DNA of 64,000 bases from the NCBI GenBank assembly GCA_958299035.1, contig CATQJL010000112.1, positions 65,689,117-65,753,116 on the forward strand, written 5' to 3'. A program made the translations under genes and the position numbers. The DNA is from Cylicocyclus nassatus (taxonomy: Eukaryota > Nematoda > Chromadorea > Rhabditida > Strongylidae). Of the stretch, positions 53,320 to 64,000 are shown piece by piece; position 1 is the first letter of the stretch, and the number at the start of each line of letters is the position of its first letter. Under the pieces are notes generated by a model that saw nothing but the letters and a program-made list of their open reading frames with translations, did not search any database and was not told where the DNA came from.

Positions 53320-54505
53320 AAGTTAGGAACAACTTCATTTCCTGCACATCATCATTAACAATATCACTATCGCTAACGTCAGAGACAACAAGTTCGCTGC
53401 CTGAAAAATCTTCTTCTTCCTCCGAAAAGTCATCGGAGTAAAAGTAGAATTGCGTGCTAAAGCGTTCTGAGTCGAAATTGGATTTGAAACTTTCTTCTTC
53501 TTCTAAGCGCTTTTGTGATTTTTTTCCTGGCCCTCTGGTAGCACCAGGAAGTCAGCAGGTAGGTGACCAATTTCTTCATAACATCTTTTAGGATAATTCA
53601 AAAGTCATACGGTAACAGCCTGCCTGGACCCTTATACCAATCCTTTGAATGAAGTTCTTAGATAACAATGTGTTTAGTAGAAGGTTGACAAAACTTAAGT
53701 ATTTGCTTAGATGCTCTATCGTTGTACGACTTCTGCGTTTGTTCTGATAACAGAGTAGATAGAAAATTTCGTTCTCCACCTCTGCCGTGCCCTTCCGGAA
53801 TGGAAACTAGCCTTGCTAGTAAGTCCATCAGATTTTTGCGGTAAGTAATGGGAAGAGAGCCAGATCGCATATGCTTTCGCAACATGGGAAGGAAATAGTG
53901 CATACTTTTTTGGGCCTTGTCAAACTCTGGCTTCACCTCCTCTGGCATACGTCCTGTTAGCTGATTAGAAAGCTGCTCAACTTCTTCTTTAACAGCATCT
54001 GCGGAATAGCCGAAAAAAAGAAGGTACTATGCTGCGCGTTGTTTTTTTTCTCAATATCATAGGTCATAATGTCACAAGGCGAATAACTTTCAAAAGCATA
54101 AAGCACAGAGTTGGGTTCGCACTTCAGCCGGGATCTAAGTGCAGTAACTATGCTTTGTAACTAACACCACCCTTTTGTTCATATCCATGTTTGTGAATTT
54201 AGCAGCCTTGAATTCTTCAGCAACCTGAAGATCAGCAATGGACTTCCTGGACATTTTCTCATTGGAACTAGACAATCTGCTTGGATTCCTTATGCAGGAA
54301 ATCAGAGAGCATCGCTCAATTGCCAACTCTGTATCAATGTCGACAACATTTTCGTCGGCGTAAGATTCTCCTTCTGCCTCGCTGTTGAACTGGAACACAT
54401 GCGAGTCATCTGCGATTTTGTGAAGTATTCTTTCTGCCGTTTCCTCTTCAAACTGCCAACCTTTCCAAAACATTGAGGGATATTTTAATAACATGTTATT
54501 CTTTT
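53320..54505 (-). CDS. Unrecognised minus-strand gene or relic (acidic C-terminal part)
   Basis: Three protein-like stretches lie in order on the minus strand. 54494-54165 has RILHKIADDSHVFQF and MSRKSIADLQVAEEF. 54000-53810 (after a TTCCGCAG acceptor) has VKEEVEQLSNQL, MPEEVKPEFDKAQK and LPMLRKHMRSGSLP. 53545-53320 is acidic, with RLEEEESFKSNFDSE and SDDFSEEEEDFSGSEL. Their amino acid bias is protein-like, but frames change between them without clean splice sites. The middle block resembles the helical C-terminal domain of splicing factor Prp18 in spacing (VK..., PLxRK..., LP), without its IGNAPWPIGVT signature, so that link is weak. Confidence 0.4.
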
Positions 54506-54880
54506 GAATGTCTTAGAGTTTTTGATTCATTGAAACCAACCATTCTCTACAAATTAGGTAAGGTAAGTCTAGAGCGTTTTCACGAAAGTGACCTTCTTCA
54601 GCACTAGGTTTACAGAGTATAGATTCCAGAAGTGGGCGGGTTTTTGTGTGAAGGTGTGGAAATTCGCCTATCTCCCATAGTTTTTTGAGTGTGTGTTAAT
54701 AATAATGGCATAACTGTCAATCAAAAGCGCATTTTTTACCAAAAAACATAAACATATAACAACGACAAGCGCGCTCAAATAGACGCGTTCGCTCACGTTC
54801 CCGTTAGTGCTGATAACGATGTCAATCCACAGCACATTTTTTACTATTAACTTGCTCCACCTCGCTCTTATTCGGTCGTC

Positions 54881-55585
54881 CAGAAAGTTTTTGCGCATGA
54901 ATTTCAAAATTCATAACTTCTGATTTTTCCAACCGATTTGACTGCTTTCACTTTTATGTGAAAGGGTAAGCCATGCTCTTTATAATGACTTCTCAGCTGC
55001 TTAGTAATGGTCAGTTGTCTGGTAACGGTCTGTTGTGCATAGATAGGAGCGATAGAAGAAAAATGGTAAAAATTTTAATTTTCTGTGTAGGGTCATAAAA
55101 AATCGGAGACTTGCAACAAAAATCGGAGCAGTCAGTACTGTAGGATTTTTCACCAGCTCTTTCTAACAGTGCAAAGCTTGCGCCGATTGAGCGTCTCCAT
55201 GAAAAGTTATGATTCCACTGAAAAATGCCAAAATAAATCAAATTCGCCTTTTTGTATTGCTTGCTCGGAAATCATAACTTTTCATGGAGACGCTCAATCG
55301 GAGCAAACTTTGCACTGTTAGAAGGAGCAGGTGATAGAACTTGTAGCACTGATTGCTCCGATTTTTGTTGCAAGGTTCTGACCCTCTTATGACCCTACAC
55401 AAAAATTCAAATTTTGAGTGATTTTGGTTTTGAGCTTCTATCTATGTAACAGATGACCGTTACTAAGCAGCTGAGATGTCATTATAAAGAGCATAACTTA
55501 CCCTTTCAAATTAAAAGGAAAGCAGTCAAACGGGTCGGAAAAATCAAAAGTTATGAATTTTGAAAATCGTGCGCAAAAACTTTCG
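54881..55585. mobile_element. Foldback element with ~330-bp arms
   Basis: Arms 54881-55215 and 55250-55585 are inverted copies (AGAAAGTTTTTGCGC, CATTATAAAGAGCAT, GAGACGCTCAATCGG all appear in both), meeting around 55235. No coding capacity. Termini and target duplication are not resolved. Confidence 0.6.
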
Positions 55586-55589
55586 AGAC

Positions 55590-56350
55590 GATCTATACAA
55601 TGTGTTGGCTTTTACGGGTCACCGGAGCAAATGATTTTTAGAGCCGGGAAGCAAAGAAGCCCTAACATGCTGTATACAATTCGAAAGCTGAGATCATGGA
55701 GAATCGACGTAGACCGTCGACTTTTTTCTAGGTCTTCTGTGCCGCGAGATATGAGGGATTTTATGTGCTTAAAAAATTAAGTAATTTTGTGCCCTCACTT
55801 TCTGCTCTCCAAATGAATGCTACGAGAAAGTCGACGGTCTACGTTTGTTAATGAAGACTTGCTCTTTAACACAGATAGATAATCAGCAGTGATCAGGTCT
55901 TCATTTGGCAGAAATCTGCTGTTGAAAATGACCATGTTTTCAGATAAAATGCGGTGTATCTCTCGGTAGAGGGGGGCTAGAGAGAAGTCGACGGTCTAGA
56001 TCGAATCCCCTTTTCCTGAGCTTTCGAATGGTATATAGGTTGCTTGGCGAAAAAGCAGACCAGTGTTCAAAAATGGGGTGGAGATATTTACTATTAGCTT
56101 GCTGCAATCCGGCTCCACCAATGTATTGGCTTTTATCGGCTACCGGAGCAAATGACTTTTAGAGCCGGGAAGCAAAGAAACCCTAACATGCTGTATACCA
56201 TTCGAAAGCTGAGATCATGGAGAATCGACGTAGACCGTCGAATTTTTTCTAGGTCTTCTGTGCCGCGAGATATGAGGGATTTTATGTGCTTCAAAAATCA
56301 ACTGATTTTTTGTCCTCACTTTCTGCTTTCCGAATGAATGCTACGAGGAT
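55590..56350 (+). repeat. Direct repeat, two ~230-bp units
   Basis: 55600-55830 and 56120-56345 are over 90% alike (GGAGCAAATGA, GCCGGGAAGCAAAGAA, CGACGTAGACCGTCGA, GCCGCGAGATATGAGGGA). CGACGTAGACCGTCGA is partly self-complementary, and GTCGACGGTCTA recurs near 55830 and 55985 in the other orientation. This gives two look-alike reading frames that are not genes. Confidence 0.6.
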
Positions 56351-57834
56351 AAATAAATAATATAAATAAACATGAATACCGTTTCTTTTGTAAATTTATG
56401 AGTGTACTTGTTGTTTGAGGTACCTAGCCTGCAAAACCTTTTAATAACGATTTTTATCATATTCTCAGAGTAAAATACCAATCTCAGCCCAGGTGAAGGG
56501 GGTCATCGGGAGTTTGGCCTCAAAGTGAAGGGGGTAAGATCCATCACTCCCCCTATCGCAACTATGGGCGTTAGCCACGCATTCCGAAATTTTTTTGGCT
56601 TGCTTTCTAAATTCCCGGCCCCTCATCCCAAAATTTCAGAAAAAGTGGGCGTGACGCCGGCCACGCTCTCCAAAAAAATTTTTCTGTGAGGCTAGATTGG
56701 ATTTTTGAAAAGTTTACAAAATTATTTTGATTCTTCACAAGTACAAATAAGTCCCTTTTTGTAACTCATGTAACTTTTAAAAATTTCGCGACCCTTCATT
56801 ACGCCACTGGGTCATACCCATCCCACTGGATCCAAATCTATCCCTAGAGAGCCTGGAGGCCACGCTGTCTCACCATCGGAATTTATGGACCTCTCACCGC
56901 GTGTGTTCGCGGGTCATGCCACCGCACTTCACCAAATTAGGATCGGTTACTGATTGCCAATAACTTACGATAGAAAGAAAACTGCCAAAGAACTAATACA
57001 CAACATCTGCCCAAACGACTTTGATGGTAGGCCGCAGGATGATTGACTGAACAAATTAGCTTGGGCTGCTGTCAATAGCTGTTAGCTTTGCGTAGTTGAA
57101 GTCGCTAATAAATGTGCTCTTCCAGCCTTTGAAGGGAATACCTTTCGGGTAGAAGAACGAATACTCCTATCAAACGAGCCTCGGACTGCTGACCTCAACA
57201 TGGTGTGCGGTACAGTATGTAGCAGCATGTGCGAAAGATCACTTGTCTGCGGAGGCGGCGCTTGATGAGAGGTCGTTTTTCTGCTCCTTCCATCTCCTCC
57301 TTTCACATAGTTTTACCAATTGCGTTACGAGAAAGTTGGCGGCATATTCACCTCTGATCGGTTTGTTAATATAAGACGATAGAGATTCTCATTTGTCCCA
57401 TTCTGCATGCCAGGTCTCTTCTTCGCTACCAAGAAAGTGAAATTAGTAAACAACGAATACCTGCAATCACCACTGTATTCCATTTTGGGCATCCAAGAGA
57501 TGCAAACATCCCACTTGACGGTCAAAATTCATGAACATTCATTACTTGATAATCGGCATGTCTTACAGCTGCATAACTCTCCTAACTTCCCTCAAGACAT
57601 ACAAAAAATCGATAAAACCTGTAAGGGGCACCATCTTTTCATGAAGGCTCCCCTAAGCCTCATATATCGCTAATTAAAGTAATGAACATCAACAAAAGGC
57701 GAAAGGGGTTTGACGTCTCGCAGTTCCTCTCTGCGAGGTGCATGCGTTCAGTCTGTTTCGGATCTCTGAAATTTTCCTTTTGCATCCTACCTAAAAAATA
57801 AACAAAGACCAATGATGTTAAGCAAGTTTTGTTT
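56350..57834. other. No gene recognised
   Basis: Contains the hAT-like fragment near 56488-56805. 57000-57310 has a minus-strand frame without recognisable domains. Confidence 0.5.
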
Positions 57835-60800
57835 ATGATTTTATATAGAATCAGCTTCCTCATCATCACCTTTCCGCCGTTTTGCCTTTGTCGGAAACCA
57901 TGCAGTGGATGGTTTCAGAACATTAGAAACGGACATTGCTATAGGGTGAGATTTGCTTACTTGTTCTCGATTGAAATTTTTCTTCTAAATCAGAATTTAG
58001 GCATTTTGTGATGCGCTGAATTTTACTAGTGCACAGAACGAATGCATAGCAGTTGGAGGACATCTAGCGCATATAAGAAACGAACAGGAAGACAAATTTG
58101 CTGCAAGTTGGTGGAATCCTCATACTTTCCTCACCAATTTCGATCTCTTCTGAAGGAGCCAAGGCAAAAAGTCCGACATTTGGCTTTTTCGCTTACCCGA
58201 ACTTATCTATTGTGCAGAAGTCAAAAATTTACCTCAACGCGAAAAGTCACCAATCACGTCCAGTTCGCAGACTTGCAAGAAAAGCCTATATCTTTCCTTA
58301 GTCAATGCGGCGAGCTTACATCGTTGAATAAGTTCTGTGATCAGCAGCCAAGGAACCTCTCAGCCCATGTGCCTTGTAAAATCCAATTGCCGCGCTGCGC
58401 TTTGAACAGCAAGGCGCAGAGCGACTGGAGACGTGGGTCCCGACGCATTATAGGCTACTATTAGGTTGTCCCATAAGTCTTTTCATTTTTGAGTTTACGC
58501 TGTGACAAGTCGTGCGTCGTGCACTTCTCATTCTGAGTAGGCACCAGGATACTATTCGATAGAGCAAAGTAACTCTACGAGATAACGTCTATGATTTTGC
58601 ACCAGCTTCGACCCACCTCAAGTTGAAAACCAAAATCTAAAAAGTTCCGGATGCCCAAAAAATTAAATTTTTTTTATTTTTTAGTTCAAAAAAGCCCTGC
58701 AAATCTCTCACTCGCTCACGCATATGCACTTCACATCAGACACAGTTTAAATTTTATCCGAATAGCTTTGTTGGAATGTCTTGTTAGATTTTCATGTAAA
58801 GAAATTTGGCTTCAAAAAGGTAATAGAAGTTATTTTTTGAAAAAAAGCAAAACAAAATTTAAGCTTGGATTTTTTTGCAAGGAACCATCACCCGATTGTT
58901 GCCCTCGATGAGCTCTACGATATAGTATGCTTACCTGTCCGGATAACTTCTGTTTTTGCTCCAAGAAAAGACCTAACAGAAAATTTTCGCGTTCGAAGAA
59001 TCATTCCGCGACATTGTGACGCGGCCATTTTCGGACCTTTTTAGAAAAAGATTATTAGAACTTTTATGATACATGTTTTCCAGAAAGCGCATTGTGTGGG
59101 TTGTAGCACTTGGTGAGCTCTATCACCATATGCAATCAAATCTTGTTTTCCATCTGGAAAATGAGCGATGAAACAAGGAAGGCGGCTTGTTCGCAACTTT
59201 TTGGCGTCACTGTATATCAGTGGCATACCCAGGATTTCGGCTCGGCGGAGGGGGGGCGACAAAAATTTTTTTTCATTGAAAGTGCGTGGCGTCAGCCACG
59301 CACTCCGAAATTTTTTTTGTTATGTTTCCCAAAATTTTTCCGAGCCCCTGATCTAAATTTCAGAAAAAGTGGGCGTGACGGCAGCACGCTCCCGAAAAAA
59401 ATCTTTTACAAGAGTAATTTGAATTTTTATAAATTTTTAGAAATTATTTAGATTATTCACAAAAATAAACAAGTCCCTGGGTACCGTTGTGTAGAGAGAG
59501 GTTAACCTTAGACTCATATGGAGCGAATCATCTATCGATCTTCATTACTGTAGGATTAGGTACAAACTTCAAAGAGGGTTTTGAGCCATAAAAGGCAACA
59601 TCTTGCCACAGAAAGGAAATGAAACAGCCTGAAAAGTTTCACACTCGGCTAATTAGAGTTGTCGGCTAATTAGAGTTGCTGATTCTGAATATGAAGTTCT
59701 CAAATTATAATAATGTTTCATGGAAAAGATGTGCGAGGTGATCAGCAACGGCCGTTTTTCCAATATTTTTTATAAGTGGGGTTACACCGTTTAGAAAGCT
59801 TCGCGACTTTGTACGTAGTTGAGTATCGAACTCAGCGTCAATAAAAATCCTACTACACAAGTTTCACATTTTTTTTTGAAAATTTTTGAAACGGTAGCTT
59901 TTTTCAAAGTGACATTATATGCTTGGAGTTCCTATCGTAATCCTGCAGTAATGAGCGACCGGTGATTTGCTCCATACTGTAAAAGTTGAAGCCAGCTCTA
60001 CAATAATACGGTACCTATAGCTTCTCAAAATGTTTCATTACAATAGAGTTATTAACAATCAAATAGTAAGCACATTTTTTGAGACACCCTGTATATTAGT
60101 GGATTTCCGGAGTTACAGAAGAGACGGAGTATTCAAGTCAGTTCTGCGTGATATAGACATGATATTGAATATAATGACATCTAATCAATATGTCTGCTGA
60201 CTTGCTTTTCCACCTGTAGAAACATATCCATTCTTCCACTTTTTCATAACTATACGACACTTTTGAGCAAGATAATTTTCCGAGGAAAAGAATATGCAAA
60301 ACGGGATTTTTATGACTAATCGGGCCACGGGCCATTTTCTACTTCATCAAATCCACTGAAAATGCTTCTGACAAACTCATGCATGTCTTCGGCTTGATGT
60401 TGTCGCACGTCCATAGCAAACTGCTTCAACTTTTTCAATGCCTTGTATTGCTTGTATCTGCTAAAAACACTGCGTAAGTAATCTCCAGAGATTTGAAGGA
60501 CTCAAGACAAGGCAGTTTGGTCAGGTCAGCTCAATAGATGCTGCCTGCGATGGTGGCGGAGAACGGCGGTAAGTGACCCGCGCGCGTGTTCAGTGCCCTG
60601 TGCTGCTAAAAGTATTGTGATCGGCGCTTGCCGAAGGAGAACCAGTCGCTGTCTTTCTAGTACTTCTGGCAATCCGCAAAAATTTTCTCATTGAAATTTA
60701 AGCTTTTGAACCATACAAAATGCTCTCAGAATAGAGGAGTCTCCGTTAAAGTATCTCTTGCTAAGATGATATGGACGTTGCTCAAGTAAAGCCAGTCGAT

Positions 60801-62209
60801 CTTCTAACCGTCGTAGTCGTCTGAGCTAAACTTTTTTGACTAGATTACACCACCAAATCATTGGCTCATCTTTTCCGTCATCTTCTAACAAAGCGCATAT
60901 AACAGCACTAGGTTTCGCAGCAGCACGACGAAAGTGAACGCGCAAGCGGGTCACTTACCGCTGTTTTCCGCCAGCATCGCAAGCAGCTTATGTAAACGTG
61001 ACCATACTCTCTTCTCCTGAATCCTTCAGCTCTCTGGAGATTGCTGGCAGAGCGTTTCTAAGCAGATACAAACATCACGAGGCATTGGAAAGTTGGAGCA
61101 GTTCGCTATGAACCGAAGACATGCGTGAATTTGTCAGAAGCATTTTCAGTAGATTTGATGAAGTGGTAAATGGCCCGGTGGCCCGATTCATAAAAACCCC
61201 GTTTTGCATTTTCTTTTCTTTGGGAAATTATCTTGCTCAAAGATGTCGTATAGTCATGAAAAATTGGAAGAATGGATATGTCTCTACAAGTAGAAAAGCC
61301 AGTGAGTATACATATTGATTGAGATGTCATTTTATTCAGTACCAGATGTAAATCACGCAGGACTAACTGGAGTACTCCCTCTCTTCTGTGAATCCGGAAA
61401 TCCAAATTTTCGAGAGGTGTCGTACAGTTATGAAACCCGCCATTTTTCGTAGCGATTCGCTGGAGTCTTTTATCGACTTATTGATTTTTAGTACCTCGCA
61501 TTGGAAATGAACTTATCAGCCGCTGTCATACCGATCGCACATCTTGGTATAAACGATGCAGTAAAGTTCATTTCCATTTCGCATTGAGGAAGATGCAACT
61601 TGCAACAATTACTGCTGAAATGCACTTATTTGTTTTGAAGTAAGCTCATGCAGGAGAAAAGGGGAGGGGCTTTCAGTGCATTTTAAGACTGCAGAAAAGG
61701 GGAAAAGATATGAAGTAAGAAGAAGGGAAAGAGGAAAGGCAAAGTGGGGTTTCGTCATCTACCTGAACGACGAGCCTGTGCTGGATAGGGAAAGCGAATT
61801 AGTTTTTAATAACGAACAGTTATGCAAACATTAGATAAAATGCCACTTAATACAAAAAACTCAAAACCTCCTTATTTCATTTAAGCGCTGAAACATGGAG
61901 TAGAGGATTATACGAACGATTTTTGGATTGGAATTAAACGGAAATCACATAAATCAAATGAATGGATCTATGTGGGTACGAATAAAAAAGCTGAGTATCT
62001 GAATTTCCATCCAAACCGTCCAGACAATTATGGCGGTCATGAAGATTGCGTTCATGTGAGTTTCGCGTAAAGATAGTAGTGTATACGAAGGGTGCTATTT
62101 TCAGTATGTTTATTCACAATACTGGAATCAGTGGAACGATTTGCAAGCTTGGCGAGAGAGAGCTTATATTTGTGAAAGGCATAACTGCATCAATTTAGAG
62201 TGGGATTAG
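57835..62209 (+). CDS. Secreted single-domain C-type lectin
   Basis: Four exons, 57835-57945, 58001-58106, 61886-62055 and 62105-62209, join in frame to about 162 residues. A hydrophobic N-terminus (MILYRISFLIITFPPF) suggests a signal peptide. The C-type lectin fold follows: CSGWF, NGHCYR, CDALNF, NECIAVGGHLAHIRNE, DFWIGI, RPDNYGGHEDC, WNQWND and YICE. RPDN sits where EPN/QPD calcium-sugar motifs lie, and WND is intact, so calcium binding is plausible but sugar preference unknown. Intron 3 is 3.8 kb and holds repeats; its donor (CAA|GTTGG) was chosen because it alone restores the phase. Expanded families of such lectins serve in nematode mucosal defence. Confidence 0.82.
58461..58640 (+). mobile_element. 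Mariner-like terminal fragment
   Basis: TA then TTAGGTTGTCCCATAAGTC, as at 40118, with the same following landmarks (GATAGAGCAAAG, CTTCGACCCAC). The matching right end was not found. Confidence 0.45.
59480..60095. repeat. Member of the 38690-39720 repeat family
   Basis: Left part TTCATTACTGTAGGATTAGG and right part AATCCTGCAGTAATGAGCGA are inverted relatives. It ends with TTTTTTGAGACACCCTGTAT, a mariner-like tip. Confidence 0.45.
60101..61404. mobile_element. 1.3-kb foldback element with ~500-bp arms in the lectin intron
   Basis: Arms about 60101-60612 and 60895-61404 are inverted copies. The outer tips are GGATTTCCGGAGTTACAGAA and, inverted, GGATTTCCGGATTCACAGAA; inner landmarks include GCGGTAAGTGACCCGC. 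The arms differ by scattered substitutions and small indels. Confidence 0.7.
60316..60460 (-). CDS. Possible terminal exon within the left foldback arm
   Basis: On the minus strand, a TTTTTAG acceptor at 60461-60462 opens a 48-codon frame with protein-like composition (RYKQYKALKKLKQFAM, AEDMHEFVRSIFSGFDEVE) ending PWPD-stop. The opposite arm (61060-61200) holds the same sequence with stops and shifts, so only one arm keeps it open. I do not recognise the family, and it may be chance or a captured gene end. Confidence 0.25.
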
Positions 62210-62960
62210 GGTGCTCATTCTATTTTCTCTTCTTTGATAAATGTTTTGTGCAGTTGTTTGTCTGCACTTTTGATTTCATTTAAAAATTCCACCCGATTGT
62301 TGTATAAGCAGTGCCCATATTAAAAAACTCAAAAAATGCATCGCCGATTTTTCTCTGATGACAAATGTCAGGAACCAATTAATACTATAATCTTCTATCA
62401 TTACCGTGAAAACATCGTCTGAAAACTCCCTTACTTTTCTTGCTCTTTCCCATTCATCAACAGTAACCAAAGTTGTATTTAAGCATAGGGTGGATGAGCT
62501 TGGCCTGCACTGAAATAATAAGAAGATTGTACCTGCTAAGCACTATTATGAAAAATTGATACGCGGCAGCACCCAAGTCATTTCCTGATCTTCGGATTAC
62601 CCCCCCCCCCCCTTATCAGAAAACGCAGAAACGATGGGAAAAGAACGTTGAAAATGTACGGGCTGGAGGATCTTTTACAATTGAAGATGCAGAATAGTTG
62701 TATGACCAAACGATAATGAGTGCTCGCATTTAGCGTCGAAGGCAAAATTGTGTAAGTGGCGACACTATTCAGCTAGAGCATAGGAGTGCATATTCCCAAA
62801 GCGATTCACTCACTTCCATCACCGAAAGGGGCTGTATGCACCAATCTACCATCCAGGCAAGTTTTTCCGTTTAGGTTGTGACCCTGATTAGATGTGGGCG
62901 CCCTATTACTACGGTGCTCGAACGTAAGCTAACAGTGCAAAAGCCTGCTTGGGCGACGGC
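62210..62960. other. Lectin downstream region
   Basis: A minus-strand stretch near 62490-62400 (VTVDEWERARKVREF, followed by a possible ACG|GTAATG donor) could be an isolated exon, but there is no acceptor or homology. Otherwise a C tract and no genes. Confidence 0.35.
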
Positions 62961-62965
62961 TTGTC

Positions 62966-63206
62966 AGCAACACACATAACACACACAACACACACAACAC
63001 ACACACAACACACACACAACACACACACAACACATACACACAACACACACAACACACACACAACACACACAACACACACAACACACACACAACACACACA
63101 CAACACACACACAACACACACACAAACACACAACACACACAACACACACAACACACGCAACACACACACAACACACACACAACACACACACAACAAACAC
63201 ACACAC
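62966..63206. repeat. (AC)n/(ACACACAAC)n microsatellite
   Basis: About 240 bp of ACACACAAC-type units. The long Cys/Val frames on the minus strand and Thr/His frames on the plus strand are artefacts of this repeat. Confidence 0.95.
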
Positions 63207-63235
63207 ATTTCGTACGTAAAGGTACTCGTCATCAG

Positions 63236-63512
63236 TCGCTTCATTTCATATGATCATGTGTGCCATTGCACACACAGTCCACTTTGGCGTTCTCATCCTG
63301 GATTTGCAATCGCAAGAACGCAAGAGACTTACCGATTGTTATCGATTACATCAATTTGAGGTGACTAGTAACTAAAAAGGAAAGAAAATGCTAAGAACAC
63401 CTTGGAAACACTTACCTGAAGACTTGTTTCTCCCACGAATCCAGGATGGGGACGCCAAAGCTGAACTGTGTGTGCAATGACACACATTATCATATGAAAT
63501 GAAGCGACTGTA
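63236..63512. repeat. Inverted repeat, ~75-bp arms
   Basis: GTCGCTTCATTTCATATGAT (63232) and its complement near 63493-63512, plus CATCCTGGATT inverted at 63438-63450, enclose a ~120 bp loop. Confidence 0.65.
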
Positions 63513-64000
63513 CTTTGCCGAGAAAAGCCCAAAAGCGTTCAAAAAAGTCCGAAAAAGTCCGAAAAAGTCCAAAAACGCAAGGAACGCTCCCTTCCTCGCG
63601 CACTTTTTTGCGCTAAGGTTTATTTGTTAGTTTCGCAACCGAGTCTTTCCGGTTCATTTTCTGTTGTCTGCACGTCAAAGTAATGTCAGAATTCTACCAA
63701 AAGTTCGTTTTTGCGTACCGCTTCTTGGTGTTTCGGGCTTTTCGGGCTTTTTTTTGCTTTTTTGGGCCTTCTTAGGCTTTTTTGTGGGTCAATGATAAAA
63801 GTTGCTTAAACTCAGGTTCGCTCCCGCTTGACAAAATAGATCGAATTCTTTGCCAACGATCGAAAATTAGTGTAAACTATACTCTTTTTCTTATTTGAAG
63901 TGAACGTTGCTCAAGCGCTTACTTGTGGCTAGAGAAAAGCGACCAGTAGTGTACATTCAAGAGAAATATTCATGTTGCTGAGTTTCCGATAAAATGCTAC
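63513..64000. other. No gene recognised
   Basis: AT-rich sequence with short direct repeats (AAAAAGTCC, 63541-63575; TTTCGGGCTTTT, 63730-63760). Confidence 0.5.

Noticed and set aside
55553..56337. Two similar frames containing RAGKQRSPNMLYTIRKL-like sequence as a paralogous gene pair
   Set aside because: They lie in a direct DNA repeat next to a foldback element and have no splice or domain support.
62964..63244. Cys/Val-rich frames (minus) and Thr/His-rich frame (plus), 80-136 codons
   Set aside because: They are translations of the ACACACAAC microsatellite; all frames are open because of the repeat, with no protein-like features.

Overview
The window is eukaryotic and reads as a nematode chromosome segment. 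The evidence is a C. elegans-like cytoplasmic dynein heavy chain split into about 53 exons by mostly 45-60 nt introns, TTTTCAG-type acceptors directly upstream of start codons (as used in spliced-leader trans-splicing), ASABF-type antimicrobial peptide genes (a nematode family) and many short inverted-repeat transposons. A clade V (rhabditid/strongylid) species is the best guess; this is inference from protein resemblance only.

Left third (1-19.6 kb): the N-terminal two thirds of dhc-1 on the minus strand. It runs from a start codon at 19610 through tail, linker, AAA1, AAA2 and AAA3 to just before the AAA4 P-loop, where the window ends. Its first intron is 5.3 kb and holds a possible alternative first exon and a hAT-type MITE. 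Another intron carries a 485 bp Helitron.

Middle (20.2-44.4 kb): a plus-strand HYPK homologue (four exons, 20262-27104) stands head-to-head with dhc-1. Its 6.4 kb second intron is filled by a 3.3 kb inverted-repeat element that itself contains a GC-rich repeat block and a palindromic Helitron. Downstream, three copies of an ASABF/abf-like defensin gene lie on the minus strand (30, 36 and 43-44 kb), with a degenerate second HYPK copy between 38.4 and 41.7 kb. A HYPK+abf block was evidently duplicated. The block beside intact HYPK has a broken abf, and the block with broken HYPK has an intact abf. A Tc1-like element with a nested Harbinger-like MITE, a 946 bp mariner-type palindrome and several smaller MITEs separate the copies.

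Right third (44.4-64 kb): mostly repeats. It holds the relic of a Helitron helicase with a Helitron 3' end, the GIY-YIG end of a Penelope-like retroelement followed by a hammerhead-like motif, an unrecognised minus-strand gene or relic (53.3-54.5 kb), several long palindromes, and a plus-strand secreted C-type lectin gene (57835-62209) whose large intron contains a 1.3 kb foldback element.

Functionally, dhc-1 and HYPK are housekeeping genes. The abf peptides and the C-type lectin are of types often linked to innate defence. No operon or single co-acting system spans the window. All exon borders come from reading splice signals and conserved protein continuity by eye.
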